Positions 37,898 to 45,650 are shown, numbered from the stretch's first letter. The stretch: DNA of 64,000 nt from CAMTUW01 sp947085035 (GCA_947085035.1 CAMTUW010000015.1:104007-168006), one strand, 5' to 3'. The notes: a model not told the origin generated them from the sequence alone. Translations and numbers: made by a program.

Positions 37898-38704
37898 TCA
37901 CACGACGGCGGCGATGCGTACCGCTGCACCACTCTTGATACCGAAGCGCTCTTCGGCACTCGCGCGATTCAGGGCCAAAGTGAGCCATCCCGAAGAGTCG
38001 ACAAGCACGAGGGGCTCCCCGGGTGCGACGTCTGCGAAGGACACGGCGAAAGGAACTCGGAGCGTGTTGTGTCCGATTGTGATCGCGAGATACGGCGAGC
38101 GCAGGCCCAGCGCTCCGAGCTGCTCGACTGGAATGTTGAATCTGACCGAGCCGAACCGGTCCGCCTCCAACGCCTCACCTATAACAGCATCTCGGTCCTT
38201 CCGGCACATCTCGAATGGTGGGGGCACCAATCCGTCAGGCGGAATCAGCACTCCGAGTGCGGAGGCATTCACACCGCACACGAGTGCTGCCGCGACGGGA
38301 GCCAGGATGTCTCGGGCATGAAACGTCGCGAGCGGGCTGCGGAAATCAACTTTAGCGGGATCTATCGCGTACACCTCGGCAATTCCGCCGCCTCGGTGCG
38401 CGCTTGGAAGCAAAACGCCGTTGTCGGGACCCACAAGCCAAGTTCCCTTCACGGTCTTGATGCAGATGTCTCTGCGATTCCCCCCGACCCCAGGGTCAAC
38501 CACGATCAGATGAACGGCATCAGGAATCTGAAAAACTCCCGCGGCAGCGACGGCAGCCCCTTTGCGAATGTCGAAAGGGGGGATGTCGTGAGCCATGTCA
38601 ACCACGCGAGCGCTCGGGCATGAGCGGTGAATCACAGCGTGACAGACCCCAACCCACGTATCGCCCGAACCGAAATCAGATGTGAAACAGATGATGGACT
38701 GCAC
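37898..38704 (-). CDS. SAM hydroxide adenosyltransferase (DUF62 family)
   Basis: Family of SAM hydrolases related to chlorinase and fluorinase; water attacks SAM to give adenosine and methionine. It is 268 aa from GTG 38704; a TTG directly upstream is an alternative. N-terminal TSDFGSGDTWVG with the conserved Asp, then HDIPPFDI, VVDPGVGG and GPDNGVL. The fluorinase-specific loop is not evident. It may work with mtnP in adenosine and sulfur salvage, being two genes away. Confidence 0.88.
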   Translation of the reverse strand: MQSIICFTSDFGSGDTWVGVCHAVIHRSCPSARVVDMAHDIPPFDIRKGAAVAAAGVFQIPDAVHLIVVDPGVGGNRRDICIKTVKGTWLVGPDNGVLLPSAHRGGGIAEVYAIDPAKVDFRSPLATFHARDILAPVAAALVCGVNASALGVLIPPDGLVPPPFEMCRKDRDAVIGEALEADRFGSVRFNIPVEQLGALGLRSPYLAITIGHNTLRVPFAVSFADVAPGEPLVLVDSSGWLTLALNRASAEERFGIKSGAAVRIAAVV

Positions 38705-38779
38705 CAAGACCCCCGATCACATGTCACTGAGCCTGTCGGATGCCATACTGTGCTAGTACCCTTGAAGGAAGGTGAAACC

Positions 38780-39220
38780 ATGCGCCGCCGCATCGCGATT
38801 CTCGCTGTCATTCCCCTCATGGCGCTTGCGGCCACATCGTCTGCATGCGGTTCATCCGCTGTCGAGTACGCAAAAGGATCCTCCGATCACGATACAGCGT
38901 CCCTCGAAAGACTGCTTGGGGACACGCGCAGCACGACGTTGGAACAACAGCCCTCAAGCGAGGCCGTAGAGCTGCGTCGTGAAGCCTTGATCGAACTGCG
39001 CGGAGCGGGCGAGGACGAGCGGCGAGCGGCAGATCTCATCACCTCCACGTTCCCGGGAGTGACTCGCGCCGTGCCCTACTATGTCGAAACCGCGACCTTT
39101 CGGGGTCAACCGGCGCTCATCTTCATCGAGGCGACCGGACGCGAGGGCGCCAACATGAACGAGAGGCGACTGTGGGTCCTGGATGACTCTGGGGGCGTGC
39201 TCCTCACGCTGATGAGATAG
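38780..39220 (+). CDS. Small putative lipoprotein
   Basis: 146 aa from ATG 38780 (RBS AAGGAAGGTG); an ORF to 38627 includes antisense of the SAM hydrolase and is not used. A signal peptide (MRRRIAILAVIPLMALAATS) ends in SSAC, a loose lipobox, so the mature protein would begin at Cys26 anchored to lipid. The rest is polar, with no recognised domain. It converges on the hypothetical gene at 39223 with 2 nt between stops. Confidence 0.75.
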   Translation: MRRRIAILAVIPLMALAATSSACGSSAVEYAKGSSDHDTASLERLLGDTRSTTLEQQPSSEAVELRREALIELRGAGEDERRAADLITSTFPGVTRAVPYYVETATFRGQPALIFIEATGREGANMNERRLWVLDDSGGVLLTLMR

Positions 39221-39222
39221 TC

Positions 39223-39600
39223 TCAGGCGCAGAGCCGAGCCTTGCACTCAAGCAATACGTGATCCGGGATTCTCTGCCCCCACCCTCGTTCGACCGTCTC
39301 CCAGATGCTGTCCGGAGTCCTTCCGGATTCCTTGAGGTCGGCGACGACCGCCGCGAGAAGGAATCTGGCCCTCGCGTCACGCGATGCAGGGTCTTTGGCG
39401 ACCGAGCGCCTGACGACCGTCCAGAAGTAGGCGCGTGCACGCTCCTGCCGCCGCACATCGTAGTGTCCGGCTCCCACCGCCCTCACGGTGGCCTGCCCGG
39501 CCCTCCGTGCGATCTCAGGCGTCGAACCCACTTCGCGCACGGCTACGCGCTCCAGCGCAGCGATGTACGCCTCCGCATCAACGATTGTTGCACGACCCAT
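39223..39600 (-). CDS. Hypothetical helical protein
   Basis: 125 aa from ATG 39600 with RBS GGAGGTGG. Rich in Arg, Ala and Glu and predicted mostly helical; no membrane segment. Not recognised. The longer frame to 39951 runs antisense through the upstream gene and is not believed. It follows the small DUF6812-like gene by 59 bp and may be co-transcribed. Confidence 0.65.
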   Translation of the reverse strand: MGRATIVDAEAYIAALERVAVREVGSTPEIARRAGQATVRAVGAGHYDVRRQERARAYFWTVVRRSVAKDPASRDARARFLLAAVVADLKESGRTPDSIWETVERGWGQRIPDHVLLECKARLCA

Positions 39601-39659
39601 CACGCCACCACCTCCATCGAACCGATGTTCGATTCGAAGGTAGCGAGAGGGTCTGACAT

Positions 39660-39899
39660 TCACTCCAGCGGGAACACCGCCGAGGCGGTCAGGCGATTGA
39701 TCGCCACATAGGGCGGTCGCCGCAACTCCTCGCCAGTGACCGCGTCGTAGACGACCGGGTCGGTGACTGCGATGTATTCCTTCGCCCTGGAATTGAGCGC
39801 GTCGGTCAACCGACTCCCGGCGACCACATGGATATCGCCCTCGATGCGCAGGCCCCCAACAATCACCATGCAGCGGACTTTGTCCTTCGAGGTGTACAT
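39660..39899 (-). CDS. Small conserved protein, DUF6812-like
   Basis: 79 aa from ATG 39899. Beta-rich start VIVGGLRIEGDIHV, then SRLTDALNSRAKEYIAVTDP and YVAINRLTASAVFP. The pattern of a short IEGDIH strand followed by a DALN helix and an IAVTD strand resembles a family seen near chemotaxis or pilus genes in anaerobes. Identification is from memory and tentative; function unknown. Confidence 0.65.
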   Translation of the reverse strand: MYTSKDKVRCMVIVGGLRIEGDIHVVAGSRLTDALNSRAKEYIAVTDPVVYDAVTGEELRRPPYVAINRLTASAVFPLE

Positions 39900-39967
39900 C
39901 GGCTCCCCCTTTCGCGCTGGTCAGTACAGAATCTAACGTATCGCCCAACACAAGGATACCTCGCGAC

Positions 39968-40657
39968 TCACGTCAGAATCGAGGACGCCCTCACGAGCAG
40001 GTCGCGCAGCGCTCCGGCTCCCCACACCTCAAGGACGGCGAGAACCAGGCTGATCGCACCGGGAGTGAGAAGGTCAGAGACGCCGTGGGCCTTTCGGTCG
40101 AACGCCGAGTGCATCGAAACGACCACCAGATTTATCATGGCGAGACTGAACAGAATGGCTCCTGTGACCAGTGCGGGATAGAGCGATCCAAGCATAGGCG
40201 CGCCCCACCAGATCGCTGCCCACGTGACCGGGATGGCGCCGATCCACGCCCACAATCGCCATGCGGGTGAGAACAATCGTCCTGCTGACGAACGGGCCCA
40301 CAACTGATCGTTGAGAATGGGCGCGATGATCGCAGCGGCGCCGAATCCCACGCCGAGGCCCGTGATGAGCCGGATTCCGTTGGTCGTCTCGCGAAAACCG
40401 GCGTACGAACTCACGCCGTCCCACCCGAAGACGGCGAGCATCACGGCCATCACGGCCCATGTCGCCGGCCCCGGAAAGCTTCGCGGCCTCTCTCCTCGAT
40501 GCACCAAGGAAATCACTACGAGGGAGACGATGAACCCGAGGTAGATGCCTGTGTCACGCGCGCAGACGGGCACCTGCACCCCTCCGCCGAAGAAGGAGCG
40601 CTCAGGGAGCTGATGGCACAATCCGTACCCGATCCAACGCAAGAGATCCTCGAGCAC
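39968..40657 (-). CDS. DUF2085 membrane protein
   Basis: 229 aa, GTG start at 40657. The N-terminal GLCHQLPERSFF and VPVCARDTGIYLGF motifs (Cys-His and Cys-Ala-Arg-Asp) are the DUF2085 signatures. About six membrane helices follow. The two Cys and the His may bind a metal or haem, but no function is established. It starts 65 bp downstream of tRNA-Pro. Confidence 0.85.
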   Translation of the reverse strand: MLEDLLRWIGYGLCHQLPERSFFGGGVQVPVCARDTGIYLGFIVSLVVISLVHRGERPRSFPGPATWAVMAVMLAVFGWDGVSSYAGFRETTNGIRLITGLGVGFGAAAIIAPILNDQLWARSSAGRLFSPAWRLWAWIGAIPVTWAAIWWGAPMLGSLYPALVTGAILFSLAMINLVVVSMHSAFDRKAHGVSDLLTPGAISLVLAVLEVWGAGALRDLLVRASSILT

Positions 40658-40684
40658 AGCCAGACCCTTCGTCGGGAAAGATCA

Positions 40685-40710
40685 CGGCGGGCCGCTTGCA
40701 CGGCCCGCCG
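40685..40710 (-). terminator. Terminator after tRNA-Pro
   Basis: A perfect 10-bp stem CGGCGGGCCG/CGGCCCGCCG with a 6-nt loop lies 12 bp beyond the tRNA, followed on the minus strand by TGATCTTTCCC. It lies just before the DUF2085 start. Confidence 0.65.
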
Positions 40711-40721
40711 CTTCAAATCGA

Positions 40722-40798
<77 letters not shown>

Positions 40799-40885
40799 GC
40801 GAGGCGCTATGCTAACACGCCACCGCAGACAATCCAATCCTTTTGACCAGCGAAGATTCGCCGTTCTCTCGCGAGTAGGCGATAC

Positions 40886-40927
40886 CGGACAGGAGCCCGA
40901 CCAACCAAGTGGCCGGACTCCTGTCCG
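40886..40927 (-). terminator. Long hairpin after the multihaem cytochrome gene
   Basis: A perfect 10-bp outer stem (40886-40895 with 40918-40927) and an inner CCG-CCA/TGG-CGG stem form one long hairpin 24 bp after the cytochrome stop. No T-run follows on the minus strand, so factor-dependent termination or mRNA stabilisation are alternatives. Confidence 0.5.
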
Positions 40928-40951
40928 ATGCGTCGTGTCAGGTGCGACCTG

Positions 40952-43129
40952 CTAGTTCAACAGACCCCTCTTGGCGAGGTTCACGTGACAGTTGGCGCAC
41001 GAAGTCTGTGCATGACAATCGAAGCACGGGAGCACCCCGTTCTTGCGCACCTCGACCGGGTGACCGGTGATCCACGGCTTACCCTTGACGGCGGCCTTGT
41101 GGTGACACGAATCACACATCGCGGTGGCGTGGCAGTTCGCGCACTGCTTCTTGTTGTACTGCTTCTTCTTGAAGGCTTCCTTGTGGGGGAACTTCTGCTT
41201 GTCGTCTTCCTTGAGCTCGTGCGGCATCTCCAACTTGTGACAACTCTTGCAGAACTTGGAGTTCGGAAGCGCAGCGGGCTCTCCGGCGTGACAGTAAGTG
41301 CACACCCCGGCGTCCTTCTTGTAGAGCTCGGCGTGAATGGCGCGCTTGCTGCTCGCGTCGCGCGTGAACTTCGCGGGCTTGTGCGATGCGGGAATCACCT
41401 TGCGAGCGATGTGGCACTTCACGCAGTCATCCTTCTTGTGACACTTCTCCACGCAGCTTGCCGCGCTGTTCTTGTTGACTGCTGGCCCGTGAACCACGGT
41501 CCACGGCTTCGTGAGCGATGCGCCCACGTGGTGGCAGTTGCTGCAGAGCTCCTTCCATGAGTGGCACTGCACGCATGGCTTGCTGTTCTTCTTCGAACCG
41601 ACGTGGTTGGTCTTGAACTCTTCGGCGTGCGGCAAGTCGACCTTGTGACACCCCCTGCAGAAGCTGGCCTTGATGCCTCCGGAACCATGGCAGACCTCGC
41701 ATGACTCCATCGACTTCTGGGCATCGAGCGCGTGTTTCGCGCTCGGCTCCGCCGGCTTCGATCCGTACGCCGTGAGCGCACCGGGGAACTTCGGCTTCGT
41801 CCAGAAAGATGTCTTGTGCGAGACCGGGAAGACCCTCTTGCCCGTGTGGCAATCAACGCAGAACTTGGTCTCATGGCACGAGGTACATGACTTCACGCCG
41901 CTCTTGGCGACAGCCTCGGGGTGTTGCTTGGTCGTCCACGGGCTCTTGGCGTCGAACTCCCAGTCGACCTTGACGCCGTGGTGGCACTTGTCGCAGAAGG
42001 CGGTCTGCTCGTTCTTGCCGTGACACATGACGCACTTCGCGGCCTTCGTCTTGTCAGACGAGGCGACCGGGTGACCTTCGGCGGCCTTCGGATCCTTCGG
42101 TTCCGTGAACTCGGTCGGGTGCGGCATGGCCATGCCGTGACAGTTCGAGCAGAACTGCTCGGTGTGACACGTGGTGCAGTAGAAGATCGACTTGACCTTC
42201 GGCAGTTCCTCGCCGACGGTCGCCTTCTCGCTCACACCCTGGTCACGCTGCGCGGCAAGAAGCTGCGGCACGTCCTTCTTGGCCACGGGCTTCTTGCCCG
42301 AACCTCCACCGCCCGCATAAGCCTCCTCAGGACCAAGGAAGCTCTGCTTCTTCTCTTCCTCGGACTCCTTCGGGTAGTCGCCCTTGGCAGAGGCCTCGGC
42401 CTCGGCCTGCATCTCCTTGGCCATCTCGGCATGACCGCCCGGGTAGAAGTCCTTGGCGTCGTGGTTCGCCGGCTTCAGATCGAAATTCGCCGGATGACAC
42501 GCGGCGCACGCTCCGGGAGCCGCAGCGCCCTTCTCCAGTCCATGACAACGGAAACACGCGGTCATCGACATGAAATCCGCGTGCTTCTTGTTGGGCTTGT
42601 TGGATTCGGGATCGATGAGGGTGAGTTCGAAGTCCTCCTTGTGGCCCACACGGTTGTGGCACACCGTGCAGGCCGCGTTGACCTCTTCGTGCGCCTTGTG
42701 ATCGATCTTGATGCCCTCGCTGGGTGTGACAGTGCGATTCTTGAGGTTGTGGCACTGCGTACACTGACTGGAGGTCATGGCCAGAGCAACGCCAGAGTCG
42801 CCGTTGAGCGGCAACTCGAAGTTGTCCGTAACGGTGAGGTAGAGCTCTCCGAGCGCTTCGGCCTTGTGCAACATGAAAGAGACCGGATCCGCGTTCGGCG
42901 GCATGTGACATGCCATACACGAGATCTCGGAATGCGTCGATCGGGTGTAGGCGATGATCGAATCATCCTGCACCTTGTGGCACCCCTCGGAACAGAACCA
43001 GAACGTGGATGTCACCCCCAATGCAACGACCATGAACGCTGCGATCATCAAGACTGCGACACCCGTCCAGATGATGTAGCGCGGGCGGCGGGCCGGGTCT
43101 TTGAACCCAGCCAGGGAGATCTTCGCCAT
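40952..43129 (-). CDS. Membrane-anchored multihaem c-type cytochrome (24 haem motifs)
   Basis: 725 aa from ATG 43129 (RBS GAGGAGAGG). A single N-terminal membrane helix (about residues 19-41) without a cleavage site is followed at once by a NapC/NrfH-like segment with CSEGCH (46-51) and CMACHMPP. I count 22 CxxCH motifs plus two CxxxCH motifs (CSEGCH and CVEKCH). A Lys/Glu/Gly-rich linker near the middle (EEAYAGGGGSGKKP) divides it into an N-terminal six-motif part and a C-terminal eighteen-motif part. It is predicted to sit on the outer face of the membrane and carry electrons from quinol outward, to metals, to an electrode-like acceptor or to other cytochromes. No partner oxidoreductase or maturation gene is nearby. 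Confidence 0.92.
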   Translation of the reverse strand: MAKISLAGFKDPARRPRYIIWTGVAVLMIAAFMVVALGVTSTFWFCSEGCHKVQDDSIIAYTRSTHSEISCMACHMPPNADPVSFMLHKAEALGELYLTVTDNFELPLNGDSGVALAMTSSQCTQCHNLKNRTVTPSEGIKIDHKAHEEVNAACTVCHNRVGHKEDFELTLIDPESNKPNKKHADFMSMTACFRCHGLEKGAAAPGACAACHPANFDLKPANHDAKDFYPGGHAEMAKEMQAEAEASAKGDYPKESEEEKKQSFLGPEEAYAGGGGSGKKPVAKKDVPQLLAAQRDQGVSEKATVGEELPKVKSIFYCTTCHTEQFCSNCHGMAMPHPTEFTEPKDPKAAEGHPVASSDKTKAAKCVMCHGKNEQTAFCDKCHHGVKVDWEFDAKSPWTTKQHPEAVAKSGVKSCTSCHETKFCVDCHTGKRVFPVSHKTSFWTKPKFPGALTAYGSKPAEPSAKHALDAQKSMESCEVCHGSGGIKASFCRGCHKVDLPHAEEFKTNHVGSKKNSKPCVQCHSWKELCSNCHHVGASLTKPWTVVHGPAVNKNSAASCVEKCHKKDDCVKCHIARKVIPASHKPAKFTRDASSKRAIHAELYKKDAGVCTYCHAGEPAALPNSKFCKSCHKLEMPHELKEDDKQKFPHKEAFKKKQYNKKQCANCHATAMCDSCHHKAAVKGKPWITGHPVEVRKNGVLPCFDCHAQTSCANCHVNLAKRGLLN

Positions 43130-43198
43130 ACACACCTCTCCTCGTTGCGAAGGACACACCTCGACGGCGCGCCCCCTCCGTTAACCCAATTCACATAA

Positions 43199-43227
43199 AC
43201 TCTATACAAAAGGCTAACATGTCACAA
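43199..43227 (-). promoter_or_regulatory. Probable promoter of the cytochrome gene
   Basis: On the minus strand TTGTGA (43227-43222) is followed after 17 bp by TAGAGT (43204-43199), about 70 bp upstream of the start, in a clearly AT-richer patch. Consensus match only. Confidence 0.45.
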
Positions 43228-43295
43228 CAGCCAACATTGTGGCGCTACGAACCGAATTCGACTTTCGAAGCCCGAGCCCTGCCTGAAAAAGAAGA

Positions 43296-43754
43296 TCAGC
43301 GCAACTCGAGGACGAGGGAGATCTCGACGGGTGAGTCGAGTGGGAGTCGCGCGACCCCGACAGCCTCGCGAGCGTGGGCTCCAGCCTCACCGAACGCGAT
43401 GGCGAGAACCTCGCTCGCTGCATCGATGACCATCGGCTGGGCGATGAACCCGTCAGCTGACGCCACGTACCCCGTGAGCTTGACCGCTCGGGCCACCTCA
43501 TCAAGGTCACATACCGTCGCAGCGGCCGAGAGCGCGTTCAACGCACAAGCGCGAGCGCACTCGCGTGCGACCTCCGGATCGACGGATGTCCCCACGAGGC
43601 CTGTGGCGATCAAAGCGCCGTCAAGGAACGGCAGCTGGCCGGCCGTGAACACCAACCCGCGCGCGCGCACCGCGGGCACGTAGGCGCCCGCCGGTCGAGG
43701 AGCAGGCGGAATCAGCCATCCCGCTTCGCTCAGCCTGTCCGCGACTTCCGACAT
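43296..43754 (-). CDS. RidA family protein
   Basis: 152 aa. RidA enzymes hydrolyse reactive enamine/imine intermediates from PLP enzymes. The family pattern is present: VFTAGQLPFLDG, an EVARECARACALNALSA helix, and ARLPLDSPVEISLVLEL with the conserved Arg. It starts directly after the chemoreceptor stop with no gap, so the two are co-transcribed, an uncommon partner. Confidence 0.88.
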   Translation of the reverse strand: MSEVADRLSEAGWLIPPAPRPAGAYVPAVRARGLVFTAGQLPFLDGALIATGLVGTSVDPEVARECARACALNALSAAATVCDLDEVARAVKLTGYVASADGFIAQPMVIDAASEVLAIAFGEAGAHAREAVGVARLPLDSPVEISLVLELR

Positions 43755-44912
43755 CTAGCGGACCAACGTGTCGGCGAGACGGTTCAGTTCTGAGATCGCG
43801 GCTTGGATCTGCCGAGAGACCTCCGCCGCCTGTCTCGACACCTGAGCCATCTCACGCATTGAGATCACGACTTGATCCGAAGCCGTGCGTTGCTGCTGAG
43901 TGGCGATCGAGATCTGCTTGGCGGAGTCCGTGGTCTCCTCGACCTGCTGCACGATGCGATCGAGGGAATCGGCCGTGCGGTGCGACAGGAGCTTACCTTC
44001 TTCGACCTTCTTCTGCGCGCGCTCGGTGGACATGACGAGCGCGCTCGCGCTCGACTGTATCTCGCGCACTACCCGGCCGATCTCCGAAGTCGACTCGGTG
44101 ACCGAGTCAGCCAGCTTGCGGATCTCCTCGGCGACGACCGCGAAGCCCTTCCCCGCCTCGCCGGCGCGAGCGGCCTCGATCGCGGCGTTCAACGCGAGGA
44201 TCTTCGTCTGCTCGGCGATGTCGTCGATGATCACGAGTACGCGACCGATCTCTTGGCTGCGCTCGCCCAGCTGTAGAATGCGATCCGAGGCCGCCTGAGT
44301 GGACTCGCGAATCTCTTCGATCCCTGTTGCCGTGTCGGCCACCGCCTGCATGCCCTCCTCGGCAGAGGCAAGAGTCCGCTCGGCGATCGCGGCGACCGTC
44401 TGCGAGTTGTCCGCGATCTGCTTGGACGTCTGAGCAAGCTCCTCGACGGTCGCGCTGGTCTGCGTGACGGCGGCGGCCTGCTGCGCCGCGCCCGACGCCT
44501 GCTCCTCGGTGGCGGCCAGCACCTGTGCCGTGAGGGCACGCACGTCGCTGTTGACCGCCTTGGCCTGCGAGAGCATGCCGGTGATGTCTCCGAAGAGCCG
44601 AAGGACCTCTCCTTGCATGGCGGTCGTGTCGCCCGTGGACACCACCTCGAGTCCGTACCGGTCACGGGCGTCGACGAGCACCTGCTGGAACACGCCTTCG
44701 CCGACACGAGATGCCAAAGCGGCGCATCCTATGCCGAGCAAACCGCCCGCAGCAGTACACGTGATCCAGAATAGGAGATTCGCAGTTGCGCTCTTCGGCT
44801 CTACAAAGAAACCGGCGAGCAGAGGAAAGATCGCCCCCAACACGATGCCCGCACCACCCATGTACACGAAGAGCTTGCGACGGGTGTTGCCATTCTTGCC
44901 CTTGGGCGCCAT
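43755..44912 (-). CDS. Methyl-accepting chemotaxis protein without periplasmic sensor
   Basis: 385 aa from ATG 44912 (RBS GGAGG). Two close membrane helices (about residues 14-36 and 44-68) with only a few residues between them leave no external sensing domain. A long coiled-coil signalling domain with the kinase-control hairpin KILALNAAIEAARAGEAGKG follows. Input must be cytoplasmic, membrane-borne (energy or lipid state) or from a partner. It lies 9 kb from the che operon, co-directional with RidA. Confidence 0.92.
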   Translation of the reverse strand: MAPKGKNGNTRRKLFVYMGGAGIVLGAIFPLLAGFFVEPKSATANLLFWITCTAAGGLLGIGCAALASRVGEGVFQQVLVDARDRYGLEVVSTGDTTAMQGEVLRLFGDITGMLSQAKAVNSDVRALTAQVLAATEEQASGAAQQAAAVTQTSATVEELAQTSKQIADNSQTVAAIAERTLASAEEGMQAVADTATGIEEIRESTQAASDRILQLGERSQEIGRVLVIIDDIAEQTKILALNAAIEAARAGEAGKGFAVVAEEIRKLADSVTESTSEIGRVVREIQSSASALVMSTERAQKKVEEGKLLSHRTADSLDRIVQQVEETTDSAKQISIATQQQRTASDQVVISMREMAQVSRQAAEVSRQIQAAISELNRLADTLVR

Positions 44913-45003
44913 CCGATCCTCCACTCGCGTGACCACACCTTCACCGCACATAGTACCAGCACGAACGGCGAGAGGGAGACGGGTTCCGTGCCACGACCCC
45001 GTC

Positions 45004-45033
45004 TTGCGCTCGCAATACCCTATGGGGTATTAT
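45004..45033 (+). promoter_or_regulatory. Promoter with CsoR/CstR-like palindrome in the spacer
   Basis: TTGCGC (45004-45009) is followed after 18 bp by TATTAT (45028-45033). The inverted repeat ATACCC-tatg-GGGTAT (45015-45030) fills the spacer and touches the -10 box. Operators of CsoR-family repressors (copper, or persulfide-sensing CstR) have this ATACCC...GGGTAT form. The regulator gene is not in the window, so the assignment is by pattern. Confidence 0.5.
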
Positions 45034-45077
45034 CTCATCAGACAGCAACGTCCCCCGGATTCTGAAAGCGAGCAGTG

Positions 45078-45299
45078 ATGCAGACCGTCTCCATCGATAA
45101 CGCACGATGTGACCGTTCCCCGGCGTGTCCCTCGAGAAGAACATGCCCCTCCGACGCGATCGTCCCGATATCTGGAGGAAAGTACCCGGGCGCGAACGGG
45201 TACAGAGTCATCGCAGAGAAATGCACCGGTTGCGGTGCCTGCGCGCGGGTGTGCGCTGGCGGAGCCGTTCGATTCGACAAGGAGAACGCACATGTCTGA
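45078..45299 (+). CDS. Small 2[4Fe-4S]-type ferredoxin
   Basis: 73 aa from ATG 45078 (GTG 45075 is an alternative; the RBS is weak). Two cysteine clusters: an atypical CDRSPACPSRRTCP (Cys-X5-Cys-X5-Cys-Pro) near residue 11 and a standard CTGCGACARVC near residue 49. The fourth Cys of each would be shared as in bacterial ferredoxins. The spacing of the first cluster differs from the usual CxxCxxC, so it may hold a modified cluster or a metal. Its stop lies inside the start of the TGA-containing thioredoxin-like gene (8-bp overlap), so translation is coupled. Confidence 0.85.
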   Translation: MQTVSIDNARCDRSPACPSRRTCPSDAIVPISGGKYPGANGYRVIAEKCTGCGACARVCAGGAVRFDKENAHV

Positions 45300-45645
45300 G
45301 CCAGTCACCGTCGAGGTCTTCGACATCCCGACCGCTTCAGAGTGCTGGTCGGGCGGTTGAGGCCCCTCCTGGTCTCCGGAGGAGATCACGGCCATCATCC
45401 GCGCCGAGATGGAGCGTCGCTACGGAGATGACGCACTGGTGCTGTACCACAACGCCGAATCCCCCGAGGTTCGCGAGACCCACTCCCAGCGGCTGTCAGA
45501 GATCGCCGAGAAGGGACTGCTCTATCCGGTCACGGTGGTTGATGGCGTGGCAATCTACGACGGTGCGGTGAGCTACCCCGCGATCATGCGTGCGGTCCAC
45601 GATCGGTTGCTCGAACGCGAGTCGGCTGCCGCCGAGCTGAGCTGA
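45292..45645 (+). CDS. Putative thioredoxin-like selenoprotein (in-frame TGA as Sec)
   Basis: 117 aa if the TGA at 45358-45360 is read as selenocysteine (residue 23). The reading frame is the same on both sides, and the join gives a continuous thioredoxin-like start: VTVEVFDIPTASECWSGG, Sec, GPSWSPEE, then LLYPVTVVDGVAIYDGAVSY. Related proteins, as I recall them, carry GGCGPSW here, so Sec replaces the redox Cys. Cys18 is the likely partner; the usual CxxC first Cys is Ser20. Alternatives are a nonsense-mutated pseudogene or a shorter protein starting at ATG 45409. Coding character continues to the stop at 45645, against decay. Confidence 0.72.
45361..45393 (+). promoter_or_regulatory. Bacterial SECIS-like hairpin after the TGA
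   Basis: CCTCC (45365-45369) pairs with GGAGG (45378-45382), closing an 8-nt loop that contains GGTCT, the same pentamer as in the apical loop of the E. coli fdhF SECIS. GGCC immediately after the TGA (45361-45364) can pair with GGCC at 45390-45393 with a 7-nt bulge. The loop is about 10 nt from the TGA, closer than the 18 nt in fdhF, which is a caveat. Confidence 0.5.
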
Positions 45646-45650
45646 GGCCG

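Noticed and set aside
39223..39951. 242-aa protein starting at 39951
   Set aside because: Its first 117 residues run through the DUF6812-like gene in another frame; the ATG at 39600 has a strong RBS.
45358..45360. TGA as a simple nonsense mutation (pseudogene)
   Set aside because: Not excluded, but it falls on the expected redox Cys, is followed by a SECIS-like hairpin, and the downstream frame shows no decay.
45409..45645. Independent 78-aa gene starting at ATG 45409
   Set aside because: There is no convincing RBS and it would lack the first strand and redox motif of the thioredoxin fold, which are present upstream in the same frame before the TGA.
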